Shown in pieces: positions 1-8,126 of a stretch of 64,000 nt of DNA. Positions within the stretch are counted from its first letter, which is position 1, and each line of letters begins with the position of its first letter. A program made the position numbers and the translations under genes. The DNA comes from DASWJZ01 sp963720705 (GTDB lineage: Bacteria; Pseudomonadota; Alphaproteobacteria; Rhizobiales; Afifellaceae): positions 47,070 to 111,069 of the forward strand of contig CAVRGJ010000015.1 in NCBI GenBank assembly GCA_963720705.1. The letters are read 5' to 3'. The notes below the pieces were generated by a model. It saw nothing but the letters and a program-made list of their open reading frames with translations. It ran no database searches and had not been told where the DNA came from.

Positions 1-1649
1 CGCGCTTCTGCCGGGTGTCCGGCGAGTGCCAAAGCGAATGCCTGGTAGAAATACGCCGTGCTGAATTTCGTGTTGACGCGTGCCGCGGCAGCGAAGGAGG
101 CGGCCGCATCCTCGTAGCGCGCTTCCAGAAGGGCCGACTGTCCTAGCGCCATGTGTGCCTGGAATGCCATGGGGTCAAAAGGGCTCAGCCGCAGCGCCCG
201 GTCGGCGAAGGAAATTGCTGTTTCGGGGTGGCCTGCTTTCGAGTTGGCTTGTGCCCCCAAATAGAGCGCCGTGGCGCACGAGGCATTGATTGACAAGGCG
301 CGGTCGATTGCGTCAAGCGCCTCTTTTTCATCTTCGCTGTCGTGTCTCGCAACCATCGACAACGTAAATCCGGCGACGGCCAACGCGGTCGCGTCGTCGG
401 TGTTGCTGGCGATTGCCATGCGCGCGTGCCTAAACGCGGCGGCCTTATCTGTCTCATCGAAACCGCCGCGCGCGAAGCACAATTCGTAGCACCAGGCGAT
501 ATGCGCATGGGCGGCCGCGTAGTCCGGGTCCAACCGCAGCGCCTCATCCAATAACGATCGTGCGATTTTCGCATCTGCGGGCATTTGCGCCGCGACGTGG
601 GGCAAAGCGCGAAGATAGAGATCATAGGCGTCGAGGTTCTCGGGGCGCTTGCGGCGCGAGCGTTCGATCTCGGACTGCCGAAGGCTCGGCTCGACGATGC
701 CGACCACGCGGTCCGTGATCTGATCCTGCAGGTCGAAGACGTCCTCGAGCGCCCCGTCGTATTTGTCCGCCCAGAGATGCGCGCCGGTTTCGGCTTCGAG
801 AAGCTGTGCTGTGATCCGTACGCGGTTGCCCGACTTGCGCACGCCGCCTTCCAACACGTAGCGCACGCCGAGCTCGCGCCCGACCTGCCGCACATCCACC
901 GCCTTGCCTTTGTAGACGAAGGTCGAATTTCGCGCGATGACGAAGAGCCATTTGATGCGCGACAGGCCGGTGACGATGTCCTCGACCATCCCGTCGGCGA
1001 AGTACTCCTGCTCCGGGTCGCCGCTCATGTTCTGGAAGGGCAAGACTGCAATCGAAGGCTTGTCGGGCAGAACCGGTCGCGACGAAGCCGCATCAGGTTC
1101 CGCGCGCGCGGCTTCCGTCGCGCTCCAACCCGGCGTCACCTGGTAGGCGCGCACCGGCCGAGCGATGTTCTTCAACGTCTGCTCGCCAAGATCGACGAAC
1201 CGTTCCTTGATCTTGTCGCGCACCTGGCGGTAGGCATCTTCCGACACGCAGACTCCGCCGGGCTCGCAAATCCCCTCCAGCCGGGCCGCGACATTCACGC
1301 CATCGCCCATCAGATCGCCGTCACTCTCCTCGACAACATCGCCGAGATGCAGGCCGATCCGAAATTCGATGCGGCGCTCAGGCGGAAGGCCGGCGTTGCG
1401 CTCGACCATGTCGCTTTGCACTTCGAGAGCGCAGTGCACGGCGTCGACGACGCTGCGAAACTCGACGATCGCTCCGTCGCCGGTGCGCTTGACGAGGCGT
1501 CCGTGGTGCACCGAAATGGTTGGGTCGATCAGATCGCTCCGAAGGGCGCGAAGCCGCGCCAGGGTGCGGTCCTCGTCTGCCGCCGTGAGCCGGCTATAGC
1601 CGACCACGTCCGCCACTAGAATCGCAGCGATTTTCCGCGTCTCGCTCAT
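1..1649 (-). CDS. Class III adenylate/guanylate cyclase with TolB/FlgO-like and TPR regions (3' end outside window)
   Basis: Reading leftwards from the ATG at 1649 gives 549 codons without a stop, and the frame leaves the window, so the C-terminus is missing. The first ~170 residues are a class III nucleotide cyclase domain: it opens MSETRKIAAILVADVVGYSRL-like, with the metal-binding Asp14 in VADVVGYSR, followed by RTGDGAIVEF and GDGVNVAARLE. From about residue 195 there is a TolB/FlgO-like segment (PSIAVLPFQNMSGD, YFADGMVEDI, YVLEGGVRKSG). From about 340 onwards the sequence is helical and alanine-rich with TPR spacing (DPDYAAAHAHIAW, ALYLGAQANSKAG). This three-part architecture is common in Rhizobiales, usually in many copies per genome, and is thought to make cAMP in response to an unknown cue sensed by the C-terminal part. 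Neighbouring genes give no hint of substrate or partner. Confidence 0.85.
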   Translation of the reverse strand, partial: MSETRKIAAILVADVVGYSRLTAADEDRTLARLRALRSDLIDPTISVHHGRLVKRTGDGAIVEFRSVVDAVHCALEVQSDMVERNAGLPPERRIEFRIGLHLGDVVEESDGDLMGDGVNVAARLEGICEPGGVCVSEDAYRQVRDKIKERFVDLGEQTLKNIARPVRAYQVTPGWSATEAARAEPDAASSRPVLPDKPSIAVLPFQNMSGDPEQEYFADGMVEDIVTGLSRIKWLFVIARNSTFVYKGKAVDVRQVGRELGVRYVLEGGVRKSGNRVRITAQLLEAETGAHLWADKYDGALEDVFDLQDQITDRVVGIVEPSLRQSEIERSRRKRPENLDAYDLYLRALPHVAAQMPADAKIARSLLDEALRLDPDYAAAHAHIAWCYELCFARGGFDETDKAAAFRHARMAIASNTDDATALAVAGFTLSMVARHDSEDEKEALDAIDRALSINASCATALYLGAQANSKAGHPETAISFADRALRLSPFDPMAFQAHMALGQSALLEARYEDAAASFAAAARVNTKFSTAYFYQAFALALAGHPAEA

Positions 1650-1745
1650 CGGCCCTCGCGCCGGTGCAGGGTAGCACAAAGTGGCGATGAGAGCCGTCGC
1701 CGCTCCAGAAAGGCACGTGTCGCGCCGGGTGAACGCGGACTCGGC

Positions 1746-2918
1746 CTATACTCCGATCGCCACGCCGGTGCCCGGATCAAACAGGTGCAGGCGCTCTGCG
1801 TCGATCTCGATCGCCAGACGCTCGCCAGCCTTGACAGGTGCGCGTCCGTCGATGACTGCGCGCACGCGGGCTTTGCTCCGCTGCCTGGCGAGTGCATCCT
1901 CCTCGGCTTCCACTACCTGGTTTGATCCTAGATGCGGCGGCGGTGCGTCGACGTCGAGATGCACGAGCAGCGTCGCGCCGAGGTCTTCCGCGAAGGCGAC
2001 GGTCCCGGCGAGGCCGCCCGAGGTGCCGACGCCGAGGCAGCTCAGCGCCTCCGGGCGGAAGCCTGCGATCAACGTTCTGTCGCGATAGCGGAAGAGGCCC
2101 GGCTTTCGATCGAGAAGGGCCCTTGGAAGCGGCATGCGATGCGGACCGAGGACGAGCTCCGAACGGCCGCCTCCCGTCAGCCGCGCTTCCAGAAGATTCA
2201 TCGCCGGCGAGCCGATGAAGCTCGCGACGAAGAGGTTCGCCGGATCGTGATAGAGCGAGCGTGGTGTGCCGAGCTGCTGCAAGACGCCGTGATTGAGCAC
2301 CGCGACGCGGTCGCCCATCGTCATCGCCTCGACCTGGTCGTGGGTGACGTAGATCGTGGTGACGCCGGTGATCTTCTGGATGCGGGCGATCTCCGCGCGC
2401 ATCTGCACGCGGAGCCGCGCGTCGAGATTGGAAAGCGGCTCGTCCATCAGGAAGGCGCGCGGCTCGCGCACGATCGCCCGCCCCATGGCGACGCGCTGCC
2501 GCTGGCCGCCGGAAAGCTGTTGCGGCTTGCGGGCGAGAAGCCCGTCGAGCTCCAGAACCTCTGCCGTGGCCTTCACCTTGGCCGCAATTTCCGCCGCGGC
2601 AACGCCGCGGACGCGCAGCCCGAAGCCGATGTTCTCTTCGACCGTCAGATGCGGATAGAGCGCGTAGCTCTGGAAGACCATGGCGATGTTGCGCTCGCGC
2701 GGCGAGAGGTCGTTCGCCACCTCGCCGCCGATCAGGATGCGGCCCGCAGAGATGTCCTCAAGGCCCGCCACCATTCGCAGCGCCGTCGACTTGCCGCAGC
2801 CCGATGGGCCGACGAGCACGAGGAATTCGCCCTCGCCGATCGCCAGATTGAGCTCGCGGACAGCCGTGTGGCCGCCGGGATAGCGCTTGGTCACGCCCTC
2901 GAAGAGGATTTCAGCCAT
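1746..2918 (-). CDS. Sugar-type ABC transporter ATP-binding protein (UgpC/MalK family)
   Basis: The 390-residue protein is a full-length MalK/UgpC-type ATPase. It has Walker A GPSGCGKST at 37-45, Q-loop FQSYALYPH near 82-90, signature LSGGQ at 135-139, Walker B FLMDEP at 156-161, an H-loop in THDQVEAM, and a C-terminal TOBE/OB regulatory part from about 240. I chose the ATG at 2918 (MAEILFEGV) over a longer frame because family members begin at this point and upstream residues look non-coding. Proteins of this type energise import of glycerol-3-phosphate, maltose or other sugars. No permease or binding-protein gene adjoins it in the window, so it is an orphan that may serve a transporter encoded elsewhere. 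It is transcribed divergently from the cytochrome c gene. Confidence 0.85.
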   Translation of the reverse strand: MAEILFEGVTKRYPGGHTAVRELNLAIGEGEFLVLVGPSGCGKSTALRMVAGLEDISAGRILIGGEVANDLSPRERNIAMVFQSYALYPHLTVEENIGFGLRVRGVAAAEIAAKVKATAEVLELDGLLARKPQQLSGGQRQRVAMGRAIVREPRAFLMDEPLSNLDARLRVQMRAEIARIQKITGVTTIYVTHDQVEAMTMGDRVAVLNHGVLQQLGTPRSLYHDPANLFVASFIGSPAMNLLEARLTGGGRSELVLGPHRMPLPRALLDRKPGLFRYRDRTLIAGFRPEALSCLGVGTSGGLAGTVAFAEDLGATLLVHLDVDAPPPHLGSNQVVEAEEDALARQRSKARVRAVIDGRAPVKAGERLAIEIDAERLHLFDPGTGVAIGV

Positions 2919-2940
2919 GGCTGCGACCAAATCCCGGCGA

Positions 2941-2954
2941 TTGAGAAAGATCAA
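2941..2954. promoter_or_regulatory. Candidate FixK/FNR-type box
   Basis: TTGAG-AAAG-ATCAA differs from the FNR/FixK consensus TTGAT-N4-ATCAA at one position. It lies between the divergent ABC ATPase and cytochrome c genes, 68 bases before the cytochrome start codon, a usual distance for activation. A fixK gene is 3.6 kb away. The match is seen; binding is inferred. Confidence 0.5.
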
Positions 2955-3021
2955 GGCGGACGCAGCCTTGTCGCGCAGCACTTCGCGATAGAATCCGGTT
3001 GCCACATGATTCGGGACTGAA

Positions 3022-3342
3022 ATGCCGCACTTTCTGCCGATCGCCTTCCTGCTGTTCGCCGCTTCCACCTCGGGCGCCTTCGCCGCGAGCGAGCTTGAGC
3101 GCGGCCGGGCGATTCTCGAAGAGAATTGCGGCCGCTGCCACGCGACCGGCGAGGAAGGGGCAAGCCCGCTCGCAGCGGCGCCGCCGTTTCGCGAGCTCGG
3201 GGCGCGCTATCCGGTCAGCGATCTTGAGGAAGCGCTGGCGGAGGGCATCGTGACCGGTCATCCGGCAATGCCGGAATTCTCATTCGATCCCGATGAGATC
3301 GACGCCATCGTCGCCTATCTCGAAGCGCTGCAGCCGAAATGA
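3022..3342 (+). CDS. Small periplasmic c-type cytochrome
   Basis: This 106-residue protein starts with a clear Sec signal peptide (MPHFLPIAFLLFAASTSGAFA, cleavage near residue 21). It carries one haem-binding motif CGRCH at 36-40, with a candidate axial methionine at Met83 in HPAMPEF. The size and single CXXCH fit a class I monohaem cytochrome c that carries electrons in the periplasm. A FixK/FNR-like box sits 68 bases upstream, so expression at low oxygen is plausible. The ion-channel gene follows after 24 bases and is probably co-transcribed. A partner oxidase or dehydrogenase is not encoded next to it. Confidence 0.85.
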   Translation: MPHFLPIAFLLFAASTSGAFAASELERGRAILEENCGRCHATGEEGASPLAAAPPFRELGARYPVSDLEEALAEGIVTGHPAMPEFSFDPDEIDAIVAYLEALQPK

Positions 3343-3366
3343 TCCGCCGCCGGCGAGAGGTTCTCG

Positions 3367-3801
3367 ATGTTTAGGGATCTCAGCTTCGGCACGGTGGTGA
3401 TTTCGATCTCCGTTTTTACCCAGACCCTCGGGCTGGTGCTGCTCAGCAACGCCATGCCGCACATCGTGCGCTGGGGTCGCCTGCACCGGCACGGCTTCGG
3501 CAAGACGATCGCAATGGTGGCGACGGTCTTCGGGCTCTTCCTGATCCACACGGTGGAAATCTGGAGCTGGGCCGGCGCGTATCTGGTTCTCGGCACGCTG
3601 CCGAACTTCACCGACGCGCTCTACTTTTCCGCCGTCACCTTTTCCACGCTCGGCTACGGCGACATCGTACTCGCACCCGAATGGCGGCTTTTCGGCGCGC
3701 TCGAAGGCGTGACCGGGCTTCTCCTGATCGGCTGGTCGACCGCCTATCTCGTCTCCGCTTCCACGCGCTACGGCCCGTTCCGCGTCGGCGAGCACTTCTG
3801 A
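3367..3801 (+). CDS. Small K+-channel-like membrane protein (Ion_trans_2 type)
   Basis: The 144-residue protein has hydrophobic segments near 8-28, 47-67 and 113-132. Between the last two is a pore helix followed by TLGYGD at 94-99, a near-perfect K+ selectivity filter (consensus TVGYGD). No cytoplasmic RCK/TrkA-N ligand domain follows, so it is the bare two-helix pore of the Ion_trans_2 family with one extra N-terminal helix. Such pores act as tetramers in the inner membrane. It lies 24 bases after the cytochrome c gene, which implies an operon under the same putative FixK box. Its ion selectivity and gating signal are unknown. Confidence 0.75.
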   Translation: MFRDLSFGTVVISISVFTQTLGLVLLSNAMPHIVRWGRLHRHGFGKTIAMVATVFGLFLIHTVEIWSWAGAYLVLGTLPNFTDALYFSAVTFSTLGYGDIVLAPEWRLFGALEGVTGLLLIGWSTAYLVSASTRYGPFRVGEHF

Positions 3802-3825
3802 CCCGAGCGCCCGCCGTCGATCGGG

Positions 3826-4206
3826 TCAGGCGATCTTGGCGTTGATCGCGTTCAGAAGCGCGTTGCCGAAGAGCGGCTTCTCCACGATCGGCATGCTGGC
3901 CGCCGCAGCCCGGCGTCGCACATCGGGTGTGGCGCTGCTTGCAATCAGGATAGCCGGCAAGCTGACCGAGCGATCGCGCAGCGCGGCGACAAGGTCGAGG
4001 CCGTTCATGCCGGACAAGTTGAGATCGACGACGAGACAGCCGGACGCCGGGAGATCTTTCTCCGCAAGAACTTCTGCGGCGCTCCGGAATGGCGTGACGG
4101 CAAAGCCCTCAAGCTCCAGCGCGAATTTAAGCGCGCCGAGGACGGCGGCGTCGTTGTCGACAACCACCACCATCGGCTTCGCGCCATCGGAACCGGCAAG
4201 CTGCAT
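3826..4206 (-). CDS. Stand-alone response regulator receiver protein
   Basis: This 126-residue single-domain receiver has the acidic pocket VDND at 16-19, phospho-acceptor Asp61 in LVVDLNLSG, hydroxyl residues in ASSATPD near 89-95, and the conserved Lys110 in VEKPL. There is no output domain. It lies 78 bases downstream of fixJ on the same strand, so it may be co-transcribed with fixLJ. It could act as a phosphate sink or additional output of FixL, comparable to FixT-like modulators in function but not in sequence; that role is inference. The ATG at 4206 is preferred because the receiver fold needs residues from about 12 onwards. Confidence 0.75.
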   Translation of the reverse strand: MQLAGSDGAKPMVVVVDNDAAVLGALKFALELEGFAVTPFRSAAEVLAEKDLPASGCLVVDLNLSGMNGLDLVAALRDRSVSLPAILIASSATPDVRRRAAAASMPIVEKPLFGNALLNAINAKIA

Positions 4207-4284
4207 GCGCGCCTCGGCTGAATCCTGCGAATCTCGCAGGAAGCGCCGGAACCGCTTTGATTTAGCGCAAGCGCGCGGAGGACC

Positions 4285-4902
4285 TCAGCCCGCCAGACCC
4301 TCGGCGAGGAGCGCCATGCGGACGAGGTCGGAAAGGCTCTTCGCCCGCATCTTGGTCATCAGATTTGCCCGGTAGACCTCGACGGTGCGTGGGCTGATCC
4401 CGAGATCGTACGCGATTGTCTTGTTCGGGCTGCCGCTCACCAGCCGATCCAGCACCTGCCGTTCGCGCGCCGAGAGCGTCGCCAGGCGCTCGGCGACGGC
4501 GGCCTTCTCCGCATCGACCTCGGCGTTGGTCGTGCGCCGCTCGACCGCAGCGCGAACCGCCGCCAGCATGACCTCGTCGACGAAGGGTTTTTCGATGAAG
4601 TCCGACGCGCCGAGCTTCATCGCCTCCACGGCAAGCGCGATATCGCCGTGCCCGGTCATGACGATGACCGGCGTGCGGCGGGCGGATTCTTTCAGGTTGC
4701 GCAGGAGATCGGTCCCGGACATCCCGGGCATGCGCACGTCCGTAATGATGCAGGCGGGTTCATCGGCCGGCGGAGCGGCGAGAAATGCTGCCGCCGATTC
4801 ATAGGCGCGCACCGCGATCCCGGCTGTGTCGAGGAGGAAGGTCAGTGAATCCCGCATGGCGTCGTCATCATCGATGACGCAGACGTAGGCGTTATTCGGC
4901 AT
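4285..4902 (-). CDS. fixJ: FixJ-type two-component response regulator
   Basis: The 205-residue protein has a receiver domain (acidic cluster DDDD at 11-14, phospho-acceptor Asp55 in ITDVRMPG, Thr83, Lys105) and a LuxR-type helix-turn-helix (LSARERQVLDRL, then SPNKTIAYDLGISPRTVEVYRA). This is the classic FixJ layout and length. In Rhizobiales, FixL phosphorylates FixJ when oxygen falls, and FixJ~P activates fixK. The start codon overlaps the end of fixL by 11 bases, so the two are translationally coupled. A candidate FixJ target lies in front of fixK at 6475-6493. Confidence 0.9.
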   Translation of the reverse strand: MPNNAYVCVIDDDDAMRDSLTFLLDTAGIAVRAYESAAAFLAAPPADEPACIITDVRMPGMSGTDLLRNLKESARRTPVIVMTGHGDIALAVEAMKLGASDFIEKPFVDEVMLAAVRAAVERRTTNAEVDAEKAAVAERLATLSARERQVLDRLVSGSPNKTIAYDLGISPRTVEVYRANLMTKMRAKSLSDLVRMALLAEGLAG

Positions 4903-6415
4903 CGTGGGCGTCCTCCTCGGCGGCGCGCAGCGTCAGGCGGAAGATGCTGCCGCCCCCGGAATTGGGCTCGACCCAGAGCTCGCCGCCATGCGCCTCGACA
5001 ATCGTGCGCGAGATGGAAAGCCCGACGCCCATGCCGTGCAGCTTCGTCGTCACAAATGGCTGAAACAGCCTGGCGGCGACATCCGGCGCGATGCCGGGCC
5101 CGGTATCCGCGACACTTGCCTCCACGATGCCCGCCCCCACCGGCATCGAGCGAAGGGTAAGTTCCCGCCGCGGCGAGCCGGCCTCGGCCATCGCCTCGAT
5201 GGCGTTGCGCATGAGGTTGAGAAAGACCTGCTGGACCTGGATTTTGTCCGCATAAACCCGGTCGGCCCGGTGATCGAGCTCGAAGCGGACGCGGACGCTG
5301 TGTTGCTTGGCCCCGACCAGGGCCAAGGCGCTCGCCTCTTCGATGAGCTTCGTCAGGCTCTCCTCTTTCATCTCGGTCTCGCCGCGCGCCACGAAGTCGC
5401 GCAGCCGCCGGATGATCTCCCCGGCGCGTAAGGCCTGCTCGGCGGCCTTGTCCAAGGCCTCTCTGACACGCGTCGATTCAGAATCGGTACGACCTGCAAT
5501 CAGCCGGTTTGAGCCCTTCAGGTAGTTGGCGATGGCGGAAAGCGGCTGGTTCAGCTCGTGCGCCAGCGCCGAGGCCATCTCGCCCATCGCGGTCAACCGC
5601 GAGATATGGACGAGCTCCGACTGCAGCTCCTGCAGCCGCGCTTCCGTCTGCTGTCGCTCCGAGAGATCGCGAATGAAACCGGTGAAGAAGCGCTCCTTGC
5701 CGGACCGCATCTCGCCGACGGCAAGCTCCATCGGGAAGGTCGAGCCGTCCTTGCGTTCGCCGACCACGACGCGGCCGACGCCGATGATGCGGCGCTCGCC
5801 GGTCTGAAGGTAACGGTTCAGATAACCGTCGTGGCTTTCCCGGTAAGGCGAGGGCATGAGAACCTTCACGTTCTTGCCGATTGCCTCGGAGGCTGAATAG
5901 CCGAACAGGCGCTCAGCCGCGCTCGAGAAGGACTGCATCGTGCCGACTTCGTCGATGACGATCATCGCCTCGGGGATGGTGTCGAGGATCGAGCGAAGAT
6001 GCGCCTCGCGCGCCTTGGCATCTGCCGTTGCGCTCGCCGCGCCGCGCCGCACGCGCAGGAGCCATTCGCCTCGGAAGGAGACGGCGGCCCCGACCAGGAT
6101 AAAGATGACAAGATCGGCGAACACTCCGCCCGGGGGATGGACCGAGGGGATCGTCGCAATCCCCGCGCCAAGGATCGTTGCGACCAGCCCGGGCCCGATG
6201 CCGCCCAAAGCGCTTGCGGTCAGCACGGCGGCGATCAGGAAGAGGAAGAGCGCGTTGGCGTTGACGAATGCGCTTGCCGCGAGATGCAGCGCGACCGCTA
6301 CAGCGACGGCGACGACCGAGACGGCGTAGCCAAAGGCCGAGTCGCGGTTGAAAAGAGCCCTGGGCCGGCGGGACAAGCCGGCAAAATGTCCCCCAATCGG
6401 CGTGTTGTCGTGCAT
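4892..6415 (-). CDS. fixL: FixL-type oxygen-sensing haem PAS histidine kinase
   Basis: The 507-residue kinase has several N-terminal hydrophobic segments (about 30-112), a PAS domain from about 140, a HisKA domain with phospho-acceptor His286 in HELNQP, and a HATPase_c domain with GVGLSISRTIV. The PAS domain retains the haem-pocket signature of FixL: YRESHDGY places the proximal His at 195, and IGVGR places an Arg at 215. That spacing equals His200/Arg220 of Bradyrhizobium FixL, so this should be a genuine haem O2 sensor. It is divergent from fixK across a 138-base regulatory region and overlaps fixJ downstream. The membrane segments resemble the Sinorhizobium-type membrane-bound FixL. Confidence 0.9.
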   Translation of the reverse strand: MHDNTPIGGHFAGLSRRPRALFNRDSAFGYAVSVVAVAVAVALHLAASAFVNANALFLFLIAAVLTASALGGIGPGLVATILGAGIATIPSVHPPGGVFADLVIFILVGAAVSFRGEWLLRVRRGAASATADAKAREAHLRSILDTIPEAMIVIDEVGTMQSFSSAAERLFGYSASEAIGKNVKVLMPSPYRESHDGYLNRYLQTGERRIIGVGRVVVGERKDGSTFPMELAVGEMRSGKERFFTGFIRDLSERQQTEARLQELQSELVHISRLTAMGEMASALAHELNQPLSAIANYLKGSNRLIAGRTDSESTRVREALDKAAEQALRAGEIIRRLRDFVARGETEMKEESLTKLIEEASALALVGAKQHSVRVRFELDHRADRVYADKIQVQQVFLNLMRNAIEAMAEAGSPRRELTLRSMPVGAGIVEASVADTGPGIAPDVAARLFQPFVTTKLHGMGVGLSISRTIVEAHGGELWVEPNSGGGSIFRLTLRAAEEDAHDAE

Positions 6416-6474
6416 TCCGACCTCTGGGGCCCGAGGGCGAATTCAGCCCGCCACTCAGGCCGACCTCCGTGACT

Positions 6475-6493
6475 CTACGTAGGGTAAATACCC
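6475..6493. promoter_or_regulatory. Palindromic element in fixL-fixK intergenic region (candidate FixJ site)
   Basis: Two overlapping perfect palindromes lie here: CTACGTAG (6475-6482) and GGGTA-AA-TACCC (6482-6493). They sit 61-79 bases before the fixK start and between divergent fixL and fixK. FixJ is known to activate fixK in related bacteria, and TACGTAG-like elements occur in such promoters. The symmetry is seen; the FixJ assignment is inference. Confidence 0.45.
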
Positions 6494-6553
6494 GAATTTT
6501 CCCTGGCAAATACCTCGATTATCCGTTGCAGCATCCTAAGCGGAGGATTTGTC

Positions 6554-7252
6554 ATGCTGCACTGGCGAGGCGAAACAGCGAGCGCGAAGGTCGTCCCGTT
6601 TCCGGCCGTAAACGGTGCTGGGAGCCGCAGGTCGGTCTGCGATCTGCTCGACATGATCGGAAGCTGCATGAGCTTCAGCAGGAATGCCGAGATCTTCGGA
6701 GAGGACGAGCCGGCGAGCTACTTCTACAAGGTGGTGAGCGGAGTGGTGCGCATCAGCAAGCTCCTGAGCGACGGCCGCCGTCAGATCGGGGCTTTTTACC
6801 TGCCGGGTGAAATCTTTGGGCTCGAGACGGAGGCGGCGCATGCCTTTTCGGCGGAAGCGATCTGTGACTCCCAGGTTCTCGTCGTGAAGCGCAGCACATT
6901 CCTCGCCGAGGCGGCGCACGATTGCGCGATCGTTACCGAGATCTGGACGCAGACGATGACTCATCTGCACCGGGCTCAGAATCACATGCTGCTGCTTGGC
7001 CGCAAGAACGCGCAGGAGCGGATCGCTGCGTTCCTCCTGGAGATGGCGGCGCGTCTGTCGCGCTCAGGTGAGGTCGAGCTTCCGATGTCGCGCCAGGACA
7101 TCGCCGACTACCTAGGCCTCACCATCGAGACAGTTTCGCGCACGCTGACGCAACTTGAGCGCGACGGGCTGATCGGGATTCCGGCCTCGCGGCGGATCGT
7201 TTTCCGCGACCGTGCCGCGCTCGACCTGATGAACGATAGCCTCGCCGCCTGA
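6554..7252 (+). CDS. fixK: FixK-type Crp/Fnr transcriptional regulator
   Basis: This 232-residue protein has a cyclic-nucleotide-binding-like beta-roll (about 35-130), a long dimerisation helix, and a winged helix with SRQDIADYLGL and recognition helix TIETVSRTLTQLE. The E--SR pattern reads TTGA half-sites of the FNR type. The N-terminal cysteine cluster of true Fnr is absent, which fits FixK, whose level is set by FixLJ. The ATG at 6554 follows a strong ribosome site GGAGGA at 6542-6547. Candidate targets in the window are the boxes at 2941-2954 and 11325-11338. The Usp gene follows after 22 bases. Confidence 0.88.
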   Translation: MLHWRGETASAKVVPFPAVNGAGSRRSVCDLLDMIGSCMSFSRNAEIFGEDEPASYFYKVVSGVVRISKLLSDGRRQIGAFYLPGEIFGLETEAAHAFSAEAICDSQVLVVKRSTFLAEAAHDCAIVTEIWTQTMTHLHRAQNHMLLLGRKNAQERIAAFLLEMAARLSRSGEVELPMSRQDIADYLGLTIETVSRTLTQLERDGLIGIPASRRIVFRDRAALDLMNDSLAA

Positions 7253-7274
7253 GCGACTGCGACGGAGGAGAGGG

Positions 7275-8114
7275 ATGACCGGGGTGAGAACGGTTTTTGC
7301 CGTTGTTCCCGCGGCGGCTGCTGCCGAGGGTGCCGTCGCGGCCTTTCAGGCGCTTCCGCTTGCCGACAATGCGCGTTTGGTCGGGCTCCATGTCGCGCCG
7401 CTCGCGATTACGTATGGTCTTGCCACCGACATGGCGCTCGCCTCCTTCATCGAGGCGCAAATGGCCGCCGCCGACGACGAGCGGAAGGCGGCGGAAGCAG
7501 CTTTCGCCGGCGCCGCCAAGAAGGCCGGCATCGCCTTTGAGTGGCGGGCCGAAAAATCGCCCGACAACCTCGTATCGCCACACGCCGGCGCGATGTCGCG
7601 CGCCGCGGACTTGGTCCTCTGCCCACAGCTCCCGAACGAAGCCTCCATCGGCCGGCATCAGCTTGAGGAGGTGGTGTTCACCTCCGGGCGCCCGGTGATC
7701 GGGCTCCCCGCAGGCTGGTCGTTCCGCAAGCTCGGCAACCGCGTGCTCATCGCCTGGGACGGCGGCCGTGAAGCGGCGCGTGCCGTGTTCGACGCGTTGC
7801 CGATCCTGGTTGGCGCAGAAGCGATCCGCATCGTCTCCGTGCAGGGACTCGTCAGCGACCCGGTGCGCCAGTTCACGCCCGGCGACGACATCGCAGCAAC
7901 GCTCTCGCGCCACGGTGTGCGCGTGGAGACGGCGATGGTCAGTGCCACCCACCGCAACGTCCGCGATGAGCTCAAGGCGCAGGCGCTCGATTTTGCCGCC
8001 GATCTAGCAGTGATGGGGTGCTACGGGCATTCGCGCATCCGCGAGCGCATCCTTGGCGGCGTTTCGCGCAGCATGCTAAGGGAAATCCCGTTTCCGCTCC
8101 TGCTCGCCAATTGA
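7275..8114 (+). CDS. Tandem universal stress protein (UspA domains)
   Basis: The 279-residue protein contains two Usp folds in tandem. The second is clear: VLIAWDGGREAARAVFDAL near 158 and VMGCYGHSRIRERILGGVSR near 245-264, which resembles the G-2X-G-9X-G(S/T) nucleotide-binding motif. The first is more diverged and starts at VFAVVPAAAA. Usp proteins are soluble and often induced by starvation or hypoxia. The gene lies between fixK and the P-type ATPase, 12 bases before the latter, a grouping also seen in FixK/Fnr regulons. The start follows GGAGGAGAGG. Confidence 0.85.
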   Translation: MTGVRTVFAVVPAAAAAEGAVAAFQALPLADNARLVGLHVAPLAITYGLATDMALASFIEAQMAAADDERKAAEAAFAGAAKKAGIAFEWRAEKSPDNLVSPHAGAMSRAADLVLCPQLPNEASIGRHQLEEVVFTSGRPVIGLPAGWSFRKLGNRVLIAWDGGREAARAVFDALPILVGAEAIRIVSVQGLVSDPVRQFTPGDDIAATLSRHGVRVETAMVSATHRNVRDELKAQALDFAADLAVMGCYGHSRIRERILGGVSRSMLREIPFPLLLAN

Positions 8115-8126
8115 CGGGAAAGCACG

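Noticed and set aside
585..1619. Long open frame on the plus strand opposite the cyclase gene
   Set aside because: It is the mirror of a well supported cyclase frame and its translation is Arg/His/Asp-rich without any domain. GC-rich DNA gives such frames by chance.
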